Part shown: positions 1 through 12,010 of the stretch, piece by piece
Layout: the number at the start of each line of letters is the position of its first letter
Position numbering within the stretch: the stretch's first letter is position 1
NCBI GenBank assembly: GCA_025618425.1
Contig: CM046841.1
Span: forward strand, 11,170,654 to 11,234,653
Direction: 5' to 3'
Length of the DNA: 64,000 bases
Source: Heliocidaris tuberculata
Lineage: Eukaryota; Echinodermata; Echinoidea; Camarodonta; Echinometridae
Translations under genes and position numbers: made by a program
The notes under the pieces: model-generated
Databases searched by the model: none
Seen by the model: the letters and a program-made list of their open reading frames with translations, nothing else
What the model was told of the DNA's origin: nothing

Positions 1-350
1 AATATTTTTCTTTTAGTGCTACATGGTTCTAATAGGGTGTAATGTCTTTGAGAACAATATACATGGTTAGAAATCTTGTCGAAAAGTTGAAAAAATTGCC
101 AATTTTGATGAAAAACAATGATTTTGAAACTCTCAATGTGTTGCCAATTTAAGGATTCAAAGCTTATTCTCCTTTTTAAAATTCCTGGAATAAAACGCAA
201 TATGGTCATGCAACAAAAATGGACATAGTGTGTACAGAAATTTTTACTCTTTCTACTCATGCATCTGGTACATGTACATTTTTTTAGAGCTCTGAATAAA
301 AAGTTATTGAGTTAAACCACAAAATGTGGTCAACTGTCTCGAAAGGGTTA
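1..350. mobile_element. Partial copy of piggyBac-like TTAA MITE
   Basis: Truncated by the window edge. It matches the body and right end of the complete copy at 29201-29616 and the inverted nested copies at 49999-50985, and ends in CTCGAAAGGG followed by TTAA. No coding potential. The CCCTTT terminus plus TTAA target is typical of piggyBac-type non-autonomous elements; the superfamily is inferred from termini only. Confidence 0.6.
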
Positions 351-1500
351 AAAAAATATATATTGTATATCACAACTTTTGTACTAAAATCTCACATTGC
401 ATTATACACCTCATCCCCAAAAGAGCTGTAACTACTGTACATGTACATGTACAGGTACATGTAAAAACACCCTTTTTCATGAAATTTCATCACTAACAAA
501 GACATCTCACATAAACAAAAAAAAACTCTAGTATACATGTACACTGTACATCTAAGATTTACATGTAGTCAACAAGAACAGTTACAGTATTTTTATGCTG
601 TTGCACTTAAGGAAAATAAATGATCATAAAAAATGAAAATAAATCATGACAAACAACAATGAGAAATGGTTTGCTACAATACCAACTGACAGTTTTCTAT
701 TTGAGGGTCAACCAGTCAAAAAGATGAATGCAGTAAATCATTCAATTTTTCAAAGACAGACTCAATATTTTCCATTCCCAAATAAAAGAGTAAATTTATC
801 GGTCCAAAGTGCATACATGTATATGTAGAGAGTATGCTCAGTGTGGGAGTTCAGATAGGATATCAATGCCCAAAATGACTTGAAATTTCACCGACATCAA
901 ATGATTTCATCTGTACATGTACATGTATAAAGTAACTCCTAACTCATTCAAGCATATATGTACATGTACATGTAGGCCCCATTATTATGAATCAAATTTG
1001 GTCTCATTTTGGAATGGAAAGTCCCCCCCCCCCCCCACCAAATAAACTTATGAAATAGAAAAAAATTAGATCTATACAAATAAAGAAGTTAATGAACGAA
1101 ATTTCATGAGCATTGAAATAAGAAGGTCTCAAAAAAGACTGTGCAGTCTTCTTGTTTTCTTGTATTTCTTTCCTATCCCCCCTACTTTTCTTTCTTCTTC
1201 TTTTCCCCTCTCCTTCTTCTTCCATGTACATGTACTTCTTCTCCTCCTTCTCCTTTAAGGCTTTATATTTGTTTTTTAATCTCTGACCCATGATAATGAA
1301 AATGTAGCTTTTAATAATTAACAATGAAGTAAGGTCACAGCACAGCAAAGGATAATGTTAACAGTGCCTATAAACGAAGTAAAATGACAAAATGATTATG
1401 TTGTCAATGATAAACACTGAAGGATAAAAAAATAATTGAGAATAAGATTGAGAATTTGAGATAATGTACATGAATACAACTTGTAACAGTTGATCTAAAT
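351..1500. other. Non-coding, ACATGT-rich sequence
   Basis: AT-rich, with scattered TACATGTACATGTA tracts (about 440, 910, 960 and 1225), a C run at 1023-1037 and a pyrimidine-rich patch at 1140-1255. The short ORFs here are low complexity. If the minus-strand exon at 1522-1917 is real, this is its first intron; no following exon is recognisable here. Confidence 0.5.
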
Positions 1501-1521
1501 CTATGAGATCTGTGTACTTAC

Positions 1522-1917
1522 ATCTTGTGAACATCGATCATCTTCACCATGGTCCATGTTAACATCATGGCGATATGATGCAGGTTTATCACTTTTAGCC
1601 TCGTAGAAATCAACAAAAACATCCCGTCGAGATGCACGTTTTCCAGATCCAGAGTTCTTTTGCCCAATGGCAATGCCGAGACCACGACCTACGGAGAGTA
1701 GCGACCCGTGCGACGGAACGTAGCGGGTTGGGTTTCCGTTCGACTTCCGCTCACTCGCTCTACCACCCCAACCAGGCGAAACGTCCTTGAAAGTCCTCTC
1801 ATTTTCAACCCCAGTAGATCTATCCCAGTTTCTCTTTGAATGAGGCAGTGCCAGGCTAGAAATGTCAGTCAAACATGTCAAAATGACGAAAAATGTTATT
1901 GCTTCCTTCACGAACAT
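1522..1917 (-). CDS. First coding exon of a putative secreted protein
   Basis: Not a recognised family. On the minus strand an ATG opens a 132-codon exon that ends exactly in phase 0 at a consensus donor (GTAAGT, at plus positions 1516-1521). The N-terminus MFVKEAITFFVILTCLTDIS is a convincing signal peptide with probable cleavage near SSLA-LP. The mature part is basic and polar, with possible convertase sites (HSKR, GSGKR, ASRR), and ends DDRCSQD at the exon boundary. This suggests a neuropeptide or growth-factor precursor, or the N-terminal region of a cysteine-rich secreted factor whose Cys domain starts in the next exon; C-x2-D at the boundary would fit a colipase-fold or Dickkopf-like motif, but that is speculation. 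The exon is richer in CpG and GC than its surroundings, as expected for a first exon. The rest of the gene is off the left edge. Confidence 0.5.
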
Positions 1918-2405
1918 GCTTGTAGAAGTCGTTTACTGAAATATTTCGCAGATATCATTTTCCCTTCTCGCATCTTTCTTGAGGAGATTCATGGCTCAGC
2001 GCATATTGCATTGCAAGTGGTATTGGTGGTGTACGTTGCGGTAACGTAACGGGACTCATACCATTCGTACACAAATCCTATTTCGCAATAATTAGTTTTG
2101 CCTTGTTGACATTTTCTGCTGAAAGGATGCGTTGGTGAATTTGGTTTCAAAGGCGCCAGCATCCCTTGTTCTGTCGACGGGTGGATTAGTTGGGGTCAGT
2201 GACTTAGTGCATTTAGTAAAACAGCTTGCTTGCCAAGGTGATTATGATATTAGCCAGGTCTGTTAAATGTGGGGGACAGAATTCACAAAAGCGCAAATTT
2301 TTGCCTGTGAGTCCTTAAAAGCGTTAATTTTAGATTGGGTGCCACCCTGTTTAAAAAATGCTAATTTGCAACAAACATAAAATAAATTCTTTGTCTCGAA
2401 ATACA
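1918..2405. other. Upstream region of the putative secreted-protein gene
   Basis: This would hold the 5'UTR and promoter of the minus-strand exon at 1522-1917. It is moderately GC-richer than neighbouring DNA near 1920-2200. No TATA box or other defined element could be assigned. Confidence 0.25.
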
Positions 2406-2435
2406 GTGCTCGTCAAAAGTTTCGGTACACCTTGG
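2405..2435 (+). mobile_element. Isolated Tc1/mariner-type terminal repeat
   Basis: Reads TA followed by CAGTGCTCGTCAAAAGTTTC, the style of a Tc1/mariner terminal repeat next to a TA target. I found no matching opposite end in the window, so this is a truncated or solo end. Confidence 0.35.
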
Positions 2436-2929
2436 ATTTTATGACGAAGTTTTACATCAGTTTTTATTTCCCATGTGGTGACCTTCTTTGGGGTCTCAAA
2501 GAGCATTTTCACAGGATTGGATATATAAAGATAGTCTACATAATTATAATGGTTTGATGATACTTATACCTTTGTTTTTTTCTTTCTCGGTTTTGATTTA
2601 AAAATTGAAAGTGGCAAAAAAGCGGCCTAATGATACTTGTTTTTAAGACACTTTTTTGTCAAAAATTGATAGAAAAACTGACTTCTTTTCAACTCGTCCC
2701 ACTTATGCCATTTGGATTTATGTACATAAACCATAAGCTCACTAAGGCTGTTATTCAACGTTGTATATCTAATTATTTTTGTATCAATTGATCCTGCATT
2801 TTATGTAGCTTGAAACATATGTTCATAATATAGTATGTTTATTTAAGCTCCTATTCCTTGAATTTTAAAACTATTTTTAAAACAAAATTTCAGTTAAACC
2901 GTTTTTACCATTTTTTGGTAATTTTGGCC

Positions 2930-4113
2930 ATTTTGACCCTCATTGACCATTTGCATGTTTTCTATTTGTAAATCAGAATTAGTGAACAGCGAGGTTTCCA
3001 TTTTGCTTCCCCATGCTCTCCAGAATAAATTTTAATGGGGAAGGTTTGAAAAGCTCATCCTATATGTAAAACTTTGCGCTGATTCCAGAAATACTAGTCT
3101 TATTGACCTTACTCATGACATTCTGGTAATAATGGTCGCTTTTTGGCCCATAAATGACCAACGATGTCATTCCTTCTTTGTCTAAAATGTGATCAAATTT
3201 TTAATCTGAATAATTTGTAGGTGAGTTTTGGCATCCAAATTCTAATTAAAAATGTGTGATGATTCCAGAACAATGTATTTATAAGATGTGTCTTAACCAT
3301 TTTGACCACTTTGACCCATATTGACCATTTGCATATAGTGAGCAGAAAGGTTTCTATTGGGCTTCCTTATCCAAATAAAAAAATTGATCATGTTGATGGG
3401 GAAGGTTTGAAAAGGTCATCCTGTGTAAAATTTTACGCTGATTCCAAAATAGATAGCCTTATCATGCCTCACTTATGACATTCTGGTCATAATGGTCACT
3501 TTTTGGCCCCAAAATGACCAACGATATCATTCCTTTTTTTTCTGAATCCTGAACAAATTTTAATCCGAATAATTATTTGTAGATGGGTTTTAGCATCCAA
3601 ATTCCAATTAGATACGTGCATGTGATGATTCCAGAATAATCTATTAATCAGATGTATCGTAACCATTTTGACTATTTCGGTCATTTTGGCCACTTTGACC
3701 CATATTGACCATTTGCCTATATTAGAAACTCGAAAATAGTGAGCTTCAAGGTTTCCATTTGGCTTCCTCCCCGAATAAAATTTTTGATTGGGAATGTTTA
3801 AATAACTCATCCTATGTAAAGTTGTCCGCTGATTCCAAAAAAAAACTAGTCTTATTGACCTCACTAATGACATTCTGGTCATAATGGTCACTTCTTGGCC
3901 AAAAATTGACGAACTATCACGACTATAGGCCTATCATTCCTTCTTTGGTCTGAAATCAGATCGAAATTTTGATCTGAATCAGTTGTATTTGGTTCTGGCG
4001 GGCATCCAAATTCTAATTAAAATATGATGATTACAGAACAGTCCATTAATTAGATGTATTGAAATCATTTTGATTTCAGTACAAAAGGTCAAAGTGGCCA
4101 TAATGACCCTAAT
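2930..4113 (+). repeat. Tandem ~380-bp units, left arm of a large inverted repeat
   Basis: About three diverged units start near 2930, 3310 and 3690. Each carries the same order of landmarks: a GACC/GGCC-rich block (TTTTGACCACTTTGACCC), GCAAATGG complement, AAGGTTTCCATT, GGGGAAGGTTTGAAAAG, CTCATCCTATGTAAA, a GACATTCTGG motif, GGTCATTTTTGGCC and GGCATCCAAATTCTAATTA. The same landmarks recur in reverse complement from about 4250 to 6880. Short ORFs here are not conserved between units. Confidence 0.75.
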
Positions 4114-6880
4114 TTTTGGTCGTTATGGCCACTTTGACCCGCTTTGACAATTTCCTTAATTTCTGTAGAACTGTCACTACGCCATGTACGCGTAGCCATG
4201 TTTGCGTGCAACATAAACTTGATTTACGTCGTTTTCGGTGCTTGCTCAATAGACAATACATAAAATAATTATATTGAAGAGATTATTTGTGGCTAAAGTG
4301 ATTTAAATGACCACGGTGTAGAGAGTATGATCGACAAGGCCATATTTTCTAGAATTTTCAGAAATTGCCATTTTGTTCAAAATAGCCATGATGGCCGAAA
4401 TGGTCGAAATTGCTGAAATGCGTTCAATAAGACTGATTGTCCTCGAATCAACATACATTTTCACAAAGATGTTGAGTGTCATACCCTATGCTCGTATAAT
4501 TCTTATTAGAATTTTGTCCTGATTTTGGACAAAAAAATATACGTACTGATGGTCGATTGAGGCCTTAGAGTGGTAAAAATGACTACATTATTGCTAATGG
4601 GGTCAAGAAAACCACCTTTACTAAAATCAAGGCACATTTTTACAAGATAAATGTCTATCAAATCCTTGTTACCCAACCTTCAAACGATACTTCTTCATTT
4701 AAAAAAAACCTAATTTCAACACCACCCCCCCCCCTGCAAAAAAGAAAAGAAAGAAAGAAAAAGAAAAAGAAAAAAATGAAACAAATTACTATTTTTGTCT
4801 CAAAAGGAACCAAAAGGAACAGAGTATGAGGTCAGCAATACTAATATTTTTTTAATCGATTTAAATTTTACGTAGGAAATTTTTTCCAAACGTTCCACAT
4901 CAATGCTACGATTAGGCCTAAAACCCAACGCAAACCTTTCTGCTCACTGAAATTCATGTTTGTTTTTTGAAATCATAGTCACTTTGGGTCAAAGTGGCCA
5001 AAATCACTGAAGTCCGAAATGGTCAAAATATGCATCCTAAGAATTGATTCTTCTCGATCCATTACATATTATTCTCCCAAAGCATTTGGGTGTCTAAACC
5101 CCTCCTTAAAATTATTATATTAAAAATTTTGAACTGATTCCGGACAAATTTAAAGGAATGATATTGTTGGTCATTTTTTGGCCCAGAAGTGACCATTATG
5201 AAGAATGTCATGTTTGAGGTCAATAAGAATGTTTTTTTTTTTTTGTTGAATCTGTGCAAACTTACATAGGATGAGCTTTTCAAACCTTCCCCATCAAAAT
5301 TCTTATTTAGTGATGAAGCCCAGTGGCAACCTTGATGCTATAACTAATTCCGATTTTTTAAAATAGAAATTATGCAAATGGTCACTGAGGGTCAAAAAGG
5401 CCAAAATTACCGAAATTGTCAAAGTGATTTTAATGCATCCAATTACTAGATTGTCCTGGAATTACATTCAGAATTTTGATGCCCAAACTCACTTACAAAT
5501 GATTAAGATTAAAAATTTGTTGTGATTTCAGACAAAAAAGGAATAGTATCGTTGCCATTCGTTGGTCATTTTTTTGCCAAAAAGTGACCATGATGACCAG
5601 AATTTCATGAGTAAGGTCAATAAGACTAACATACTTGGAATCCGTGCATAATTTTACATAGGATGAGCTTTTCAAAACTTCCCCATCAAAATCTTTATTG
5701 GTGAGGAAGCCCAATGGAAACCATGGACCTACTGCCGGCAGTAGGCCCATTTGGAGACCGTGAAGCTCACTATTTTCGAGTTTCTAATAGAAATTATGCA
5801 AATGGTCACTACTGGTCAAATTGGCCAAAAAGATCATAATGGTCAAAATGGTTAAGACACATCTTATGAATACATTGGTCTCATCTCACATTTTTAATTA
5901 GAATTTGGATGCCAAAACCCACCTACAAATGATTCAGATTAAACATTATTTTGATCACGTTTTAGACAAAGAAGGAATGATATCGTTGGTCATTTTGGGG
6001 CCAAAAAGTGACCATTATGACCAGAATGTCATGAGTAAGGTCAATAAGACTAGCGTTTTTGGAATCAACACAAAGTTTTACATAGGATGAGCTTTACAAA
6101 CCTTCACTCTAAAAATTAAAGTGTTAAATCACCATTTAAAAAGGGGCCGAGGAGTGACAACTTTTTCAAAATATGGTAGATTAACTCTTTTAAACTGCTG
6201 GATTCAGCCTTTATAATGTTGTATCCAGCATGTTAAAAGTGTTAATCTACAATTTTGAAAAAGTTGTCACTCCTTGGCCCTTTTAAATGGTGATTTAACA
6301 CTTTAGTTCTTAGAGTGTTCCTAACTGAAATTTATACTGGAGTGGAGAAGCAAAATGGAAACCTCGCTTTTCACTAATTCTGAGTTTCTAATAGAAATCA
6401 TGCAAATGGTCAATAAGGGTCAAATGGCCAAAATTACCAAAAATGGTAAAAACGGTTTAACTACAATTAATGAGTTGATTGACCTGGGATCAGCGCATAT
6501 TTCTACATTAAATTTGGAAGTAACAACCTATTCTTCAGATGATTCTGATTACACTTTGTATCAGATTTGGTCCCAAAAATTACTTAAATGGTAATTTTTG
6601 GCCAAAAGTTGGCCAAAATGACCACTCCCGTCCATTGTTATTGGAGTCAATAAGACCACTTTTTCTTGAACCAGGGTACATTTTTACATAGGATTGGCCT
6701 ATCAAACCTTCTTCGATAATTACCTCTGACCAGACTAGTGACCAAACTGGTCATTTTTGGCCAAAATGTGGCCAAAATGACCAAAATGTCGTGAGTAGGG
6801 TCAATGATACTGACATTTTTGGAATTAGCGCCAAATTTGACCCCGGATAAGCTTTTCAAACCTTCCCCAGCAAAAATTCT
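4114..6880 (-). repeat. Tandem ~380-bp units in opposite orientation, right arm
   Basis: Units near 4960, 5350, 5790 and 6390 match the reverse complement of the 2930-4113 units, for example ATGCAAATGGTCA, GACCAGAATGTCATGAG and CATAGGATGAGCTTTTCAAA. A local palindrome built on AAAGTGGCCATAATGACC lies at 4085-4145 at the switch in orientation. The right arm holds more units and is interrupted by a hairpin MITE at 6105-6317. Confidence 0.7.
6105..6317. mobile_element. Hairpin MITE with ~80-bp terminal inverted repeats
   Basis: Left end CACTCTAAAAATTAAAGTGT and right end ACACTTTAGTTCTTAGAGTG; the arms pair over about 80 bp, including GAGTGACAACTTTTTCAAAA against its complement. It lies inside one of the ~380-bp units. 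Sister units read AACCTTCCCC at this point, so the insertion point is visible. The apparent target duplication is only TT. No ORF. Confidence 0.75.
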
Positions 6881-6924
6881 GATTAAAGCCCCTTATCTCC
6901 TGGACTATATTGGTAAGGGTTAGA

Positions 6925-7165
6925 GGTGGTCGTCGTGGGGTGGTGGTGATGAACTGATGATAGTGATCAAGGTGGTGGTAGCTGGGGTAGCACTGGGTAT
7001 AGTTGTGGTGATGATGGTGTAGTTTTGATGGCGGGTATAGTGTTGGCGGTGCATGCGTGGTGGTATAGTGGTGGTGGTGGTGGTGGTGGTGTAGTTGTAA
7101 AGGTGGTCACACTGGTGGTGGTGGTAGGCGCGGGGGTAGGCGGTGGTAGTGATGGTTCGCCAAAA
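6925..7165 (+). repeat. Degenerate GGT/GTG trinucleotide repeat
   Basis: Purine/GT-rich imperfect (GGT)n tract, most regular near 7065-7095. It produces spurious proline/threonine- or valine/glycine-rich ORFs on both strands. Confidence 0.8.
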
Positions 7166-8097
7166 ATTAATAGTTTTAACCCCCCAAAAAGAAGAAAATG
7201 CATGGGGATAAAGGTCATTAGATTTTACACACACAAAAAAAAACAACAACAACTAAAAACTAAAAGTGCGCTCGGCCTATGTACAGGGGTCAAGGAACCC
7301 GCCACTTTTTAACATTTACCACGATCTAAAGACTTTCGAGAAATCAACTCAAGGATGATTCAAATATCCTATCGAGTATACCCCAAATAAATCATATAAA
7401 TCATATTCGGATTAGGTAATTGTTGCACATTTTAAAAGCTGATGCACAGGGCTATAGAACTTGCCTTGGGTTAATGATTTCTCGAAAGTATTTGCGATCG
7501 TCTTATTGTAATAAACTAATATTATTAGGCAGAATTATATAGGCAGCATGAAGGGCAAAAAATCTGATATTCATCACTTTGAGGTGAAGTAACAGTGCGC
7601 ACAATTTACTATCCACGGCTTTAATGTTGATACAGAAGGCAAATCAACAAAAGTAGGTATGCATGTGACAATGAAAATATGCCCTTTTTATTCATTTATT
7701 TTTCATCTTTTGATTTATTGATTTTATTCTTCTTCTTTTCTTTTCTTCTTTTTGTTTTGTTGTTTAGCCTGTTCTAAATTAAGAGAAAGGGGTTAACGTT
7801 GTGTGTAATCATTCGCATATCATATACCGTTTGGACTCAAGTTTTCGAAATTGCATTTTTATTATGTAGCTATTACCTCCCCCACCCCCCCCCCCCCCCC
7901 CCCTCCCCCCCCAAAAAAAAAAATCAGATAAATACTAATATCCCTAACTTTCATGATCAAACGGCAATTTTCATGAATGTTCATGAATCAATGCAAAGGT
8001 CGTACGTGCATTTCTCTTTTTACTAGTCTTTTGCTCGCATTGCAATGAAAATAAACCTAATATTTCTGTATATACGATATTCCCCTTCTTTCTTCCC
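7166..8097. other. Non-coding sequence with a long C run
   Basis: No gene seen. Contains a C-rich run at about 7879-7911 followed by an A run, and T-rich stretches near 7690-7770. Confidence 0.5.
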
Positions 8098-8109
8098 CCC
8101 TCCCCCTCC

Positions 8110-8149
<40 letters not shown>

Positions 8150-8195
8150 CCCCATCCCTCTTTCTATCTCTTCCTCCTTCCCTCTCGCTCTCGCT
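8098..8195 (+). repeat. (TC)n / (TATC)n microsatellite
   Basis: CT dinucleotides at 8108-8134 pass into TCTA/CTAT repeats and then impure pyrimidine sequence. Confidence 0.85.
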
Positions 8196-8766
8196 CTCTG
8201 AAATGTTTAATTAAGTCATATGATTATGAAAAAAATTAGAATGGAAAAGGAAATTATTGCTATCAGAATAATCAGAGTACGATGAACAAATCAGTTCGTT
8301 AGGAAACGCCAAATTTTCTAAACTTCTTCGTGTTTCACAGGAATAATTAACTTCCTGGGTCACACATGAACGTGATGAATAAAGACTTTACATCGTTGTC
8401 GTCGTCATCATCATCAACATTCATGTAGACTCGATCGTCATCATTATTTTCTCTTTTCTCAATAACAATAAAAGAAAAAAGTCGCAGAATAGAGAACTTG
8501 ATATATACGGGCCCATTTTTATAATGGGCTGACGTCTTTACCCCGAATATCAGCTTTTAATTAAAAAAAAAAAAAATTGTTACTTTTCGTAGTGAAAATG
8601 TACAGAAGTTGCATACAGAAGTTGCATTTTTATCCGGGAACCTCGCTGCTCAAATATATTAGGATATTCTGGCACTTCGCTGCCCGAATATAATGAAGTG
8701 ATGGTTGCCCGAATATCAGAATTTTGCTTTGCCCGTTGCCGAAGGGGGACGCCTTTTGCTCGAATA
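8196..8766. other. Non-coding sequence
   Basis: No gene seen. Includes a short GTCGTC/ATCATC stretch near 8395-8415 and an A run near 8562. Confidence 0.4.
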
Positions 8767-8770
8767 TTAA

Positions 8771-9376
8771 AAGGAAATGCAACCTTAATGTCAAGTTGCT
8801 CTTAAAAAATGAAAAAAGAAAGAAAAAGAAAATCAGAGAAGCACATTGGTGAAAGTTTGAACGAAATCGGACAAGCAATTAAAGAAAGTTATGAACTAAT
8901 CACATGGGAATTTTAAATTGGCCGAATAGGTAATGTCACTATATAGGATAGTTGCGGACAACTCCCCCATTAAAAGGCCAACCCACAAAATGACTAAAGT
9001 GTCATTTTTTTCAAAATGTATTACTCAGTAGGAATTTTTTTTCTCATGAGGACCTATATAACAATGTGCTTTCTACAATACATATTTTGAGTACTGTCCC
9101 GAGGGTAAAGGCGCTTTGGAGAAAACTGCAAATTAATGATATTTTTGTGTACGACAAACTGGAGAGTTGTCCACATTTAAAGTATGTCAGAATCGACTCA
9201 CCAAATTGCTAATTTGAGATTCGCAAAGATATAGTGATCTCATTTTTCAAACATCCATAACTTATTTATTCCTTGTCCGATTTCTTTCACACTTTCACCA
9301 TCTTGTTTTTCTTATTTTTCTGCTTTCATAATATTTATACAAATCATATTTTTACCATGCAAGAGTGGATTGCCCT
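8771..9376. mobile_element. TTAA-flanked element (Kolobok/piggyBac-like ends)
   Basis: Flanked by TTAA at 8767-8770 and 9377-9380. Left end AAGGAAATGCAACCTTAATG and right end GAGTGGATTGCCCT are an inverted pair of the AAAGGGCAGTTCAACC type seen at 31362-31909 and 19853-20102. The interior matches parts of the 31362-31909 copy (TTGGTGAATCGA-type and ATAACTTTCCTATT-type blocks). No transposase ORF. Confidence 0.5.
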
Positions 9377-9429
9377 TTAACTGTCCAAAGTTTTTTGCGA
9401 GAGAACGAAGCAAGCAAGCCTAAAAATTT

Positions 9430-9670
9430 GTCCGTTTCTCTTTGTTTTTCTTTAATTCTTTTCTTTCTGTTTTTGTTTTCTTTTCCTTTCCCTTTTCTTG
9501 TTTCTTTCCTCTTTTCCCATCTCCTTTGCTCGTTTTCCTTTTATATATCCTCTTCCCTCTCCCTTTCCCCCTTTTTTTTTTGCCGGCAGAGGTGGCGCAT
9601 TTGCCGACAGCAATTTTGAGTGGGGGGGGGGGGGGGGGGGGGGGTGACACCCCCTCCCCATTTTAGCGAT
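9430..9670 (+). repeat. Pyrimidine-rich tract and long G run
   Basis: A CT-rich tract at 9435-9580 is followed by an uninterrupted G run at about 9620-9643. The overlapping ORFs (Pro-, Lys- or Phe-rich) are compositional artefacts. Confidence 0.7.
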
Positions 9671-9679
9671 GTCGCTGAA

Positions 9680-10615
9680 GACCATTTAAATTTCTTGTTT
9701 AAGCAGATTTTTGATAAATTTGTTGGGTTGCCGTGTCTCTAAGCTTTCGCTTAGAGTGAAAATCCATTTTCTGTTTATTGATGAAAGAATATATACGGAT
9801 TCAACAAATCTTCGATTTTATAAATTTATTATAGTCCAAAAATCACTTTGTTTTAATTGAAGCAGAAAAATCAGACCTATAGATCAATAAAAGAAAAAAA
9901 AAAGAAAAATAAATAAAATAAAATAAAATAACATAAACAAATGTGGATAATCAGACAACTAATAAGAAAGTTATTATTTTTTAGTGGCATGGAAAATCGT
10001 AAGGAAACTATGAAAATCACTAGACAGACAAAGTCTTCAGTTTGTCCAAGAATAAGATTTTCACATAACTTGAGCCAAGTTATATTATGTTTTTGCATAA
10101 TTATGTAAACCTTTACAAAATATATCACGAACCCTAAAATTAATATTGAGGTTGTTTTCAAAATATTAGATTTTTATATCACTCATTTTTGTATGTATAT
10201 TATAATTATATTTAAAAAAAATATGTTTTCATGATTTTTAGAGAAAACTATGTACTCTGTATTAGTATGCAAAAACATATTTTTACTATGAATATAAGTT
10301 GGTTCAAGTCATGAGGAAATCATATTCTTGGACAAATATCTAAAATTTGTATTATGAATAATCTCTTTTTGTGCAATGTTTTTAATTTCAGATCCATCTA
10401 AAAGATTTATTATTATCTTACGTCCCCATTGTACATAAGGTCATATAATTATATAAACTTTCAAGGTATTTTCCCCCTCCCACTGTAATACACCCATGCT
10501 CTATATTATATTTCATACTTGACGAATCAAATCAAATGAAACGTGAATGAAATAGAATAGAATAAAACCCATGTTGATAAATCAGTGAATTTTATACCCT
10601 CTCTCGTGGGCGAAT
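9680..10615. other. AT-rich non-coding sequence
   Basis: No gene seen. Short AAATA repeats near 9905-9935. Confidence 0.4.
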
Positions 10616-10635
10616 TTGTTTCACATCAACCCCCC

Positions 10636-10658
10636 TCCTCTCTCTCTCTCCCTCTCTC

Positions 10659-10749
<91 letters not shown>
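10636..10749 (+). repeat. Compound (CT)n-(CA)n microsatellite
   Basis: Imperfect then perfect CT repeats to about 10697, followed directly by about 25 CA repeats to 10747. A C run and CT tracts follow at 10916-10985. Confidence 0.9.
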
Positions 10750-10750
<1 letters not shown>

Positions 10751-10999
10751 GCCAACTCCGTCACTCACTCGAACATCTCCCTCTGTCCCACCGCTCCCTC
10801 CGCCACGGCCCCCCATAAAAAAGTTGATGAATCTGTAGTTCTGTACTGTCCTTATACCTCCGAACTTGCTTCTTGTGCCTCTCTTTCGAAATACTTTTCT
10901 CTCCTTTCTGATGAGCCCCCCCCCCCCCCTCTCTCTCTCTCTATCCTTCATCTTCCATCTCTCCCCTTCCCCCTTTCTCTCTCTCTTTCTTTTCTCCTA

Positions 11000-11754
11000 C
11001 GCAAGTCATCACTTTTTTTTCTCACAAACCGGGGGTCTATAAAAATCCAAGCTGTGCATTTCAATGACTGAATTATGATGGTATATAAAATTGTTCATTA
11101 TATGTAATTACTGTTTCCTTTTTTTTTTTTTTTTTTTAAATAGTTTTTCCATTTATGTAAAAATTTCTTATCGCAATTTTGTTTGATTATGTTATATCAA
11201 CTGTTCCAGATTCAGATTCAGATTTCATTGACTGTTTTCAATCATATTAACATAATACTGTAGTGCATAACATAAAAGGAATACAATAACAACAATATAT
11301 AACAATGATGTTTTCCATATATATGGGCACATAATCAAATATCAATAAGTAAAAAATATGCACAAATGTATAGGTAATGTTGAAAACAGTTGGAAATGTT
11401 TAAAAGCAAAGATTATATGTCCAGAAACTTATAACTTAATCACGATTGGGTCGTTCAATAATATTAAATAAATTCATAAAGCATCATTACGAAAAGCGAA
11501 TTATTGATAAGAGAGAATTGATAAGTGAGTTGAGGTCGAAGGACTTTTGCCTCAACCCATAAGCACAAGAAAAACTAAGTGTGAAAGTAAAGTGGAAGTG
11601 CAAGACGGTGTGGAAACAAAAGAGAATGAAGAGAAGGAGGGTGGAGGAAGTAGGAAAATGAAAGATAATGCATGTGTCTGTGTGTGAGAAGAAGGAAGAG
11701 AGAAGGCAGGAAAAAGAAGGGGTGAAAGGGAGTAAAACAGAGAAGAGAGAAGGA

Positions 11755-11756
<2 letters not shown>
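11000..11756. other. Non-coding sequence
   Basis: No gene seen. T run near 11117-11137. The GATTCAGATTCAGATTTCATTG opening near 11210 looks like the start of an old LINE- or SINE-derived 3' segment, but this is weak. Confidence 0.3.
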
Positions 11757-11796
<40 letters not shown>

Positions 11797-12010
11797 TCCT
11801 GCTCGCTCAGATTGAATTCATTGCATATGGTTGAAGAATATGTTTGTTTTGTTTTGTTTTGTTTTGTTTTGTTTTGTTGTTTTTTTTTAACTTGCTTTCG
11901 AAACAGTTTAGACTTTGGGAGTTGATTATGATCGCTGCTAAGTGAGTTCCAGTATTTCAGTCAGTAGAAAGAGACGGTTTTGTTTTGTTTTTGTTTTGTT
12001 TTGTTTTTTT
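11757..12010 (+). repeat. (GA)n and (GTTTT)n simple repeats
   Basis: GA repeats at about 11757-11791, GTTTT pentamers at 11842-11877 and again at about 11975-12008. Confidence 0.85.

Noticed and set aside
10585..11071. Overlapping Ser/His/Thr- and Arg/Cys/Val-rich ORFs
   Set aside because: Entirely produced by the CT/CA microsatellite and C runs.
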